From contig JAJDEE010000115.1 in NCBI GenBank assembly GCA_029259975.1, positions 1 through 5,896 on the forward strand: DNA of 5,896 nucleotides, written 5' to 3'. A model generated the notes under the pieces. The model searched no databases and was not told the DNA's origin. It was given only the letters and a program-made list of their open reading frames with translations. The translations under genes and the position numbers were made by a program. Below are positions 1 to 4,840 of this stretch, in pieces; position 1 is the first letter of the stretch; each line of letters opens with the position of its first letter. The DNA is from Planctomycetota bacterium (GTDB lineage Bacteria; Planctomycetota; Planctomycetia; Pirellulales; Lacipirellulaceae).

Positions 1-210
1 CCATACTTTTCGCTCTGAACCATTACTCTCAATTTTAACCATGAGGTGTTCAGACCCTGGAAACATTTCTTCTTTTTCCGCTTGAGAAAGCGACTGTATG
101 TCGATGAGATTATCTTTGTAAGTCGTAATTATTTTCAATTCTACATCGGTTGAATCAGGCATGGCGTTTTCCTTTTCTTTTAAGGCACCGCACTCTGTCT
201 GCGTCGTCAT
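1..210 (-). CDS. Hypothetical protein, N-terminal part (runs off left edge)
   Basis: An open minus-strand frame runs from an ATG at 210-208 to the window edge without a stop, giving 70 visible residues. A second in-frame ATG lies at 162-160. I prefer the upstream start because AGGAGT (223-218) sits 7 bases before it; the inner ATG also has a passable AAGGA. The visible part is hydrophilic and rich in Glu, Lys and Ser, with segments such as VELKIITTYKDNL and LSQAEKEEMFPGSEH. It has no signal peptide, membrane span or motif that I recognise. It lies downstream of parB on the same strand, separated by about 260 bases. I cannot assign a function. Good codon flow and a good ribosome binding site argue that it is a real gene, but its length and family cannot be judged from the visible part. 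Confidence 0.6.
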   Translation of the reverse strand, partial: MTTQTECGALKEKENAMPDSTDVELKIITTYKDNLIDIQSLSQAEKEEMFPGSEHLMVKIESNGSERKVW

Positions 211-217
211 ATGTCTC

Positions 218-223
218 ACTCCT
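218..223 (-). promoter_or_regulatory. Shine-Dalgarno site of the left-edge gene
   Basis: AGGAGT on the minus strand lies 7 bases before the ATG at 210. It is the strongest ribosome binding site at this end and favours the 210 start over the in-frame ATG at 162. Confidence 0.55.
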
Positions 224-235
224 GCCGAGGGCTAC

Positions 236-265
236 TTGACAGCCGATACAAAATAGGATTAACAT
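236..265 (+). promoter_or_regulatory. Candidate sigma70-type promoter
   Basis: TTGACA (236-241), a perfect -35 hexamer, is followed after 18 bases by TAACAT (260-265), a 4-of-6 match to TATAAT. It points rightward, away from the left-edge gene and against parB. No plus-strand protein gene follows, but a strong plus-strand terminator begins about 50 bases downstream. The pairing of the two elements is the main support. The spacing is 1 base over optimum and the -10 is weak. Confidence 0.35.
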
Positions 266-271
266 AACGCA

Positions 272-352
272 AGCAGGTCCGATGCGGGTTACAGGCCATA
301 ATCAGGACCAAATTTGCCGCAGTGGAATTTGCCTTCCGCTGCGGCTCTTTTT
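272..352 (+). ncRNA. Candidate small RNA of about 80 nt
   Basis: The span between the predicted transcription start (about 272) and the end of an intrinsic terminator (352) has no convincing open frame. It could give a short structured RNA: GGTCC (276-280) can pair with GGACC (305-309), enclosing a 24-base loop, followed by the terminator hairpin. It sits between parB and an unknown gene, both on the other strand, so it would be antisense to any parB read-through transcript. A role in plasmid copy or partition control is conceivable, but that is inference from location only. It does not match any RNA family I recognise. The alternative is a leftover terminator of a lost plus-strand gene. Confidence 0.3.
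316..352 (+). terminator. Rho-independent terminator, plus-strand direction
   Basis: A 12-base-pair stem is formed by 316-327 (GCCGCAGTGGAA) and 334-345 (TTCCGCTGCGGC), with one G-U pair and a 6-base loop (TTTGCC). It is followed directly by TCTTTTT (346-352). On the minus strand the same hairpin has an A-C mismatch and is followed by AAATTTGG, so it would be a poor terminator for parB. It has no obvious plus-strand gene to terminate. Confidence 0.75.
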
Positions 353-469
353 GTATACTACCTAGCTTTTCGGGTCAAATGCAACAATCTTGTCAATTTA
401 GCGGTTATCACCACCCCTTTCAGTGCGGATTAACATGTTTAGGGGCTGTTTTTGGCCACTCACTCCCGA

Positions 470-1273
470 TCAGGCAGCCAGTTTCGCACGTGGATGCGTC
501 TGGACTTGCTCGATCGCCTGGCGTAGTGCTTCCACCACCAACTCTTCACTGAGCAGCTTACGAGCCTTCACGGTGACCGTGTAACCGCCGGTGGAAATCT
601 TCACTTCCTTAGTGCGTTTGGGTTTCTTCTTCTTGGCCGGCTTGCTGGTTGCAGAAGCAGACTCCTTATTTTGAGCGATCGCGGCTTTGACACTAATCTC
701 CCCGGCATCGATTTGGGCTTGCAGTGGTTCCGGCAAATCAAGAATGGCAAGTATGCGTGAGATCGTCGATTTGTTGACGTGGATTTCTTCGGCGAGTTGC
801 GTGGCCGTCAGCTTCTGCTGATCCATCACTTGCCGATAGGCTTTCGCTTTCTCGCTGGGAAGTAAGTCTTTGCGCAAGGCGTTCTCGATCACTTGCGTAA
901 CCAAGATTTCTTCGGCGGTAATATCTTCGGGGGCGATGTTGCACTGTACATAAGCCAGCTCAGCAATTTGAGCGGCTCGAAAACGACGCTCGCCGGCGAT
1001 GATCACATACTTTTGGCGTTCATCCACCCAACGCACGTTGATGGGTTGTTTTTGGCCATGCTTTTTCAAGCTAGCCGCTAAATCTTCCAAATCCTTCTCA
1101 TCGAACGTTTCGCGAGCCTGTGGGTCCGCTTCGATACGGTCCAGAGCGATATCGGCGAAATTGTTCACCCGCTTGCGACCCGTATATTGACCATTCAATT
1201 CACCCGCCTGTTCGCGGGCACCGGCGTCTTCGGCAAGTTCCTCTGCGTTGCGACTGAAAAATGCTTTGCTCAT
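470..1273 (-). CDS. parB: ParB/RepB/Spo0J family partition protein
   Basis: This is a 267-residue DNA-partition protein that binds centromere-like parS sites and works with the ParA ATPase. The family signatures occur in order: the N-terminal ParB box near residues 44-80 (DRIEADPQARETF through KQPINVR), the CTP-binding arginine motif GERRFRAA at 94-101, the ENALRKDL box at 130-137, and the helix-turn-helix at about 155-181 (QLAEEIHVNKSTISRIL). A lysine-rich linker (KPAKKKKPKR, 211-220) leads to a short C-terminal segment of about 45 residues. The length is close to that of plasmid and chromosomal ParBs. The ATG overlaps the parA stop as ATGA, which implies translational coupling. All recognisable domains are present, so ParB itself looks functional, but its partner gene is broken, which may leave it without an ATPase or a native promoter. 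I saw no canonical parS in the window. Confidence 0.93.
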   Translation of the reverse strand: MSKAFFSRNAEELAEDAGAREQAGELNGQYTGRKRVNNFADIALDRIEADPQARETFDEKDLEDLAASLKKHGQKQPINVRWVDERQKYVIIAGERRFRAAQIAELAYVQCNIAPEDITAEEILVTQVIENALRKDLLPSEKAKAYRQVMDQQKLTATQLAEEIHVNKSTISRILAILDLPEPLQAQIDAGEISVKAAIAQNKESASATSKPAKKKKPKRTKEVKISTGGYTVTVKARKLLSEELVVEALRQAIEQVQTHPRAKLAA

Positions 1274-1911
1274 GCTGCTACCTTTCCACCGCTCACTGCT
1301 GCGGCTCGTTGCTCGATTTCTTCACCTAATGCGGCGATCAGTTTGGAACCTTTAACGCGGGGCTTATAATTCACGAGCGGTTTGCGCTCGCTAATGGCTT
1401 CCTTGAAGGCGGCCGCATGGGGAATTTCAGTATCAAAGACTTGGCTGCCGTGCAATCGCCTGAGCGTTTCGCGATAGGCGTCGTTGACACTATTGCGGTG
1501 CAGCATCGATAGCACATAGCCCAAAATCAATAATCGCGGATTCGGACCTGATTGGACGTGCGCGACCAAATTCAAGATCGAGGCGATGGACTGTACGCCA
1601 AAAGCATCAGCCGGCACCGGCGAAATCGCAAAATCACTGGCACACAAAGCCGACCATACCGTCGATACATTGGTTTGTGGCGGCGTATCGATCAGAACCA
1701 AATCAAAGTCCTCAGATCCTAAGCAACAACAAGTCTTGGAAGAGGCGCAGCACAAACTGCATCTGTCTCGCAACGATTTGAGTTCGGCGCGTGGGGATCT
1801 CGCAAATTCTCGACCTGAACACATCGCAACCCTCTCGAAAAATGGCCAAAGCCAATTCAATGCCGCTTCGCGGGGCGATCCGCGTTCGATGGAAGTCCAG
1901 ATTGCCAACCA
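1270..1911 (-). pseudogene. parA: ParA partition ATPase, N-terminally truncated
   Basis: The stretch 1270-1715 encodes about 148 residues of a ParA/MinD-type ATPase C-terminal half: the Walker B region DFDLVLIDTPPQ, then ASDFAISPVPADAFGVQSI, QSGPNPRLLILGYVLSM, the FKEAISERKPLVNYKPR block and a final helix. This resembles plasmid ParAs whose partner is the adjacent parB. The P-loop (KGGxGKT) expected about 100 residues earlier is absent in all minus-strand frames. The frame stays open to an ATG at 2124, but its first 137 residues are rich in Trp and Cys and from about 1930 lie antisense to a different gene, so I do not regard them as ParA. Between about 1722 and 1911 another minus frame (VLVGNLDF, then TQIVARQMQFVLRLFQDL) could be older ParA sequence displaced by a frameshift near 1715-1722; this is uncertain. 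Without the P-loop it cannot be a working ATPase. The right boundary is approximate. Confidence 0.75.
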
Positions 1912-1929
1912 AAACGCATCGGCCAAGAA

Positions 1930-2193
1930 GCCGCCCGTAAAAACGATCTCGGCATCGCCGGAACGGACACAATTGTTGGAGCAACAATTGTCGCTACGAA
2001 TGCGGGCGACATGATCAGTGAAATCACACTCGCGATGACACACGGACTGGGGCTGAAGAAGATCGCCTCGACCATTCATCCCTATCCGACTCAGGGGGAG
2101 GCCATTCGCAAAGTGGGAGATCATTACAACCGGACACGGCTCACTCCCTTCGTAAAAAAGCTCTTTAGTAAATGGTTGTCGTGGACCCGCTGA
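1930..2193 (+). pseudogene. Mercuric-reductase/lipoamide-dehydrogenase-type flavoprotein, C-terminal remnant
   Basis: A plus-strand frame ending at TGA 2191-2193 encodes the dimerisation domain end of a class I pyridine nucleotide-disulfide oxidoreductase. Diagnostic segments are GTDTIVGATIVATNAGD (from 1960), MISEITLAMTHGLGL, the conserved IHPYPTQGEAIRK with the His-Pro pair that serves the partner subunit's active site, and YNRTRLTPFVKKLF. Family members are about 460-550 residues; only about 80 remain. The FAD- and NAD(P)H-binding domains and the CxxxxC redox motif are missing, and the upstream DNA belongs to parA on the other strand. Homology is clear from about 1960 and doubtful between 1900 and 1960. 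No start codon or ribosome site suits it. It ends 8 bases before the preferred start of the TVP38 gene; homologues of this flavoprotein are commonly neighbours of TVP38-family genes, so the pair is probably an ancestral operon. Confidence 0.85.
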
Positions 2194-2201
2194 ATCGAAT
2201 C

Positions 2202-2960
2202 ATGAACAGTCACAACAGCGAATCCGCAGCCGAAGTGCGACAAGTAAATTCAGTTCGCAAAACAGCGATCCGGCTTGTAGTTCTGCTGGCGGTGGTATCC
2301 GCAATCTTTTTCGCGTATCGGAACTACGGTGATGTCCTATCTCTCGATAATCTGGCGTTGAAGGAAACGGAATTGAGACAGTTCCAACTCGACAAACCAG
2401 CTCTGGTCCTTGGACTTGCTTTTCTGGTCTACGTCACTGTCACGGGCCTCTCACTTCCCGGAGCAACCGTGTTGACGCTTGTCTTCGGGTGGTACTTCGG
2501 ATTTCTGCGAGGCGTTGTTCTTGTTAGCTTTGCTTCCACTGCGGGAGCAACGCTGGCGTTCCTGTTAAGCCGTTATCTGCTGCGAGATGTTGTTCAAAAC
2601 AGATTTGGCGGCAAACTGGCGTCCTTCAATAAGTCCCTCGAGCGCGAAGGCGCGTTCTATCTGTTCACGCTTCGACTGATTCCAGCGGTTCCATTCTTTA
2701 TCATCAACGTAGTCATGGGGCTGACTCCGCTCAAGACGTCGACGTATTGGTGGGCAAGTCAGCTAGGCATGCTGCCGGGAACCGCAGTCTACGTCTATGC
2801 CGGTTCACAATTCCCGAACTTGCAAACACTTGCAGAAAAGGGCGCAGGTGGAATTCTGACTCCGCAGTTGATGGTCGCATTTGTGCTACTTGGTATTTTC
2901 CCCTTGCTAGTGAAGAAGATGATGGGACGACTGAAACCTAGTAGAAATGCGACTTCCTGA
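2202..2960 (+). CDS. TVP38/TMEM64 family (VTT/DedA-like) inner-membrane protein
   Basis: This is a polytopic membrane protein of 252 residues from the ATG at 2202. An ATG at 2172 would add 10 residues and overlap the preceding flavoprotein stop; neither start has a clear ribosome site, so I chose the one that does not overlap. An N-terminal anchor (IRLVVLLAVVSAIFFAYR) is followed by the VTT core: VYVTVTGLSLPGATVLTLVFG, then GWYFGFLRGVVLV, STAGATLAFLLSRYLLRD, the hallmark FTLRLIPAVPFFIINVVMG re-entrant segment, GMLPGTAVYVYAGSQ, and a last span near the C-terminus. The family relates to DedA/VMP1 proteins, implicated in lipid scrambling or membrane homeostasis; the substrate here is unknown. 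It is the only gene of the metabolic block that looks complete and undamaged. It probably shared a transcript with the flanking flavoprotein and acetolactate-synthase-like genes (32 bases to the next start). Confidence 0.9.
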   Translation: MNSHNSESAAEVRQVNSVRKTAIRLVVLLAVVSAIFFAYRNYGDVLSLDNLALKETELRQFQLDKPALVLGLAFLVYVTVTGLSLPGATVLTLVFGWYFGFLRGVVLVSFASTAGATLAFLLSRYLLRDVVQNRFGGKLASFNKSLEREGAFYLFTLRLIPAVPFFIINVVMGLTPLKTSTYWWASQLGMLPGTAVYVYAGSQFPNLQTLAEKGAGGILTPQLMVAFVLLGIFPLLVKKMMGRLKPSRNATS

Positions 2961-2980
2961 AACCTATCATCGTTCTCAAT

Positions 2981-2985
2981 AAAGG
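2981..2985 (+). promoter_or_regulatory. Ribosome binding site of the ALS-carbonic anhydrase gene
   Basis: AAAGG lies 7 bases before the ATG at 2993 and supports that start. The conserved MKASDLFIKALEAE opening of the protein agrees with it. Confidence 0.55.
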
Positions 2986-2992
2986 CATTCCA

Positions 2993-4423
2993 ATGAAAGC
3001 ATCTGACTTGTTCATCAAAGCTCTGGAAGCGGAGGACGTGGAGTACGTGTTTGGGATTCCGGGCGAAGAGAATCTTGACTTTCTGGATTCACTTTCCCGC
3101 TCCGAGATCAAACTGATTCTGACTCGCCACGAACAGGCGGCCGGATTTATGGCGGCGACTTATGGTCGGCTGACTGGAAAGGCCGGTGTCTGTCTGTCCA
3201 CGCTTGGTCCAGGAGCTACGAACTTCGTCACGGCATCCGCTTATGCTCAGTTAGGCGGAATGCCCATGATGATGATCACCGGGCAGAAACCGGTGAAGAC
3301 CAGCAAGCAAGGCCAGTTTCAGATTGTCGACATCGTCGACATGATGCGACCGCTGACCAAATACACGCGACAGCTTGTCAGCGGAGCCAACATTCCGTCC
3401 CGAGTTCGCGAAGCGTTTCGGCTGGCTCAAGAAGAAAAACCGGGAGCCGTTCATCTTGAGCTTCCAGAAGACATTGCGGCTGAGGAGACCGACGAACCGG
3501 TGATTCCGGCGAGTCTCGTGCGACGGCCGATTGCTGAAGAGAAATCAGTTCGGGCGGCTGTCGAGCGAATTCAGAATGCTAAGCATCCATTTCTAATTGT
3601 CGGTGCGGGTGCGAATCGCAAGATGACATGCAACATGCTGCGAACTTTCGTCGATCGGTTTGGCATTCCGTTCGTCACGACTCAGATGGGGAAAGGCGTC
3701 GTGGACGAGCGAGGCCCTCTATTTCTCGGCAACGCGACTTTGTCCGCAGGAGACTTTGTGCATCGGGCCGCCGAAGCTAGTGCCGCCGATTCACGTTCCG
3801 AGACTCCTCCTCAGTCTTGCATGGAGGCTTTGAATCGACTTATCGCGGGCAACGAACGCTTCGTCGCAGGCGAACTCCGGCATCCACATTTGGGCAACGA
3901 TTGGCGGAAACGGCTCACTGGTGGGCAGCAACCATTTGCTACCATTCTTGGTTGCAGCGATTCGCGTGTTCCTCCTGAGTTGCTATTCGACCAAGGATTC
4001 GGTGACCTGTTTGTTATTCGAGTCGCCGGAAACGTGATCGATACCGACGTGACCGGCAGCGTCGAGTACGGCGTAGATCACCTTTCGACACAGGTTGTCA
4101 TTGTTATGGGCCACGACGGCTGCGGGGCGGTAACTGCCGCACTTCATTCCGAGGAACATCTTGCCAAAGAACCGAATGAGATTCGCTCGCTGGTTGGGAA
4201 AATTAAACCTGCAATTGTATCGGTTCGGAGGGATCAAGCGTTTTCAATCCAGCTGAGACAGTCTGTCGAAGCCAATGTCCGTGCATCCGTCCGGCTGCTG
4301 TTGAATGTTCCGGACTTGGCCCGATCCGTGAAAGACGATAAGACAAAGATCATTGGTTGCGTCTACGATATCGACACCGGGCGAGTTCGTACTTTGGACA
4401 CCCAGTCCACTAAACGAAGGTAA
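2993..4423 (+). CDS. Chimera: acetolactate-synthase-like N-terminal half fused to beta-carbonic anhydrase
   Basis: A single 476-residue frame joins two unrelated enzymes. Residues 1 to about 258 are the start of a thiamine-diphosphate enzyme of the acetolactate synthase large-subunit type: the N-terminal PYR domain with the catalytic Glu in RHEQAAGFMA (E47), LGPGATN (71-77), MMMITGQKP, and the beginning of the central domain (GAGANRK, TTQMGKGVVDER, GNATLSAGDFVHR). The C-terminal PP domain with the GDG...N diphosphate/Mg site is entirely missing, so this half cannot be an active synthase. From about residue 260 the protein is a beta-carbonic anhydrase (CO2 + H2O to bicarbonate + H+): EALNRLIAGNERF, the zinc/dyad motif CSDSR (C321, D323, R325), RVAGNVID, SVEYG, and GHDGCGAV (H374, C377). 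All zinc ligands are present and the length (about 215 residues) is normal, so this half may fold and work. AAEASAADS just after the junction could be the end of a lost signal peptide. An internal ATG at 3821 could give a near-complete anhydrase alone. Confidence 0.9.
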   Translation: MKASDLFIKALEAEDVEYVFGIPGEENLDFLDSLSRSEIKLILTRHEQAAGFMAATYGRLTGKAGVCLSTLGPGATNFVTASAYAQLGGMPMMMITGQKPVKTSKQGQFQIVDIVDMMRPLTKYTRQLVSGANIPSRVREAFRLAQEEKPGAVHLELPEDIAAEETDEPVIPASLVRRPIAEEKSVRAAVERIQNAKHPFLIVGAGANRKMTCNMLRTFVDRFGIPFVTTQMGKGVVDERGPLFLGNATLSAGDFVHRAAEASAADSRSETPPQSCMEALNRLIAGNERFVAGELRHPHLGNDWRKRLTGGQQPFATILGCSDSRVPPELLFDQGFGDLFVIRVAGNVIDTDVTGSVEYGVDHLSTQVVIVMGHDGCGAVTAALHSEEHLAKEPNEIRSLVGKIKPAIVSVRRDQAFSIQLRQSVEANVRASVRLLLNVPDLARSVKDDKTKIIGCVYDIDTGRVRTLDTQSTKRR

Positions 4424-4447
4424 TTGTGCCGGAATGAAAAACCAGAC

Positions 4448-4452
4448 AGGAG
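4448..4452 (+). promoter_or_regulatory. Ribosome binding site of the aldehyde dehydrogenase remnant
   Basis: AGGAG lies 11 bases before the ATG at 4464. Together with the typical family opening MKETWPLFLAN, it favours 4464 over the in-frame ATG at 4434. Confidence 0.45.
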
Positions 4453-4463
4453 ATACACTTCAA

Positions 4464-4840
4464 ATGAAGGAAACGTGGCCGCTTTTTCTCGCCAATAATC
4501 CACAAAATTCTAACACCTATCTTGAGGTGACTGACAAGTACACTGGCGATGTGGTGACACGAGTTGCCATGGCAGTCGTACGCCTATTGGTGCTTTGATC
4601 ATTGGCGAAGTTCTGGCCGAAACAGACCTTCCAAAAGGTGCGTTTTCTATTCTACCCTGTTCTCGTGACGGTGCAGACCTATTTACTACTGATGAACGAC
4701 TAAAACTGCTCAGCTTCACCGGTTCACCTGCCGTCGGTTGGGCGTTGAAAGAGAAAGCTGGGAAGAAGAAGGTGGTTCTCGAACTGGGTGGCAATGCCGC
4801 CTGTATCGTTGATAAAGATGCTGACATAGACGTGGTAGTC
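4464..4840 (+). pseudogene. Aldehyde dehydrogenase, internally deleted and 3' truncated
   Basis: Two parts of one NAD(P)-dependent aldehyde dehydrogenase lie side by side in different frames. Part one, 4464 to about 4573, encodes the N-terminus (MKETWPLFLANNPQ, YLEVTDKYTGDVVTRVAMA) and then runs into a stop at 4596-4598. Part two, about 4574-4840, is in the +2 frame relative to part one and encodes SRTPIGALIIGEVLAETDLP, GAFSILPCSRDGADLF, LLSFTGSPAVGW and the catalytic-Glu motif VVLELGGNAACIVD. Compared with the usual 470-490 residue enzyme, roughly 130-140 residues between the parts are missing, including the cofactor-binding start of the Rossmann fold. Everything after about residue 260, including the catalytic Cys region, is also gone. 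Part two continues in frame into the methyltransferase gene without a stop. It cannot be an active dehydrogenase. The cluster context suggests it once acted beside the acetolactate-synthase-like gene. Confidence 0.88.

Noticed and set aside
316..345. Hairpin as terminator for parB in the minus direction
   Set aside because: On the minus strand the stem has an A-C mismatch and is followed by AAATTTGG rather than a T run.
257..437. 10-base direct repeat GGATTAACAT at 257-266 and 428-437, considered as attC-like or integration edges
   Set aside because: It is too short to be significant and lacks the paired R' / R'' core sites of an integron attC.
481..494. GTTTCGCACGTGGA as a parS-like site
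   Set aside because: It shares only part of the TGTTTCACGTGAAACA consensus, is not a palindrome, and lies in the parB C-terminal codons.
322..552. Plus-strand open frame of 76 codons over the terminator and the parB 3' end
   Set aside because: It begins inside the terminator stem and runs antisense into the conserved parB frame; it has no ribosome site.
447..1058. 12-base direct repeat TGTTTTTGGCCA at 447-458 and 1047-1058
   Set aside because: One such match is expected by chance in a window of this size, one copy is inside parB coding sequence, and the flanks do not match.
1586..2014. Plus-strand open frame of 142 codons opposite parA
   Set aside because: It is antisense to clear ParA sequence on its left and out of frame with the flavoprotein remnant on its right. 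One segment (SAKKPPVKTI) loosely recalls that flavoprotein family, but the match is too weak to use.
4510..4827. Minus-strand open frame of 105 codons
   Set aside because: It lies antisense to recognisable aldehyde dehydrogenase motifs (VVLELGGNAACIVD) and is a shadow.
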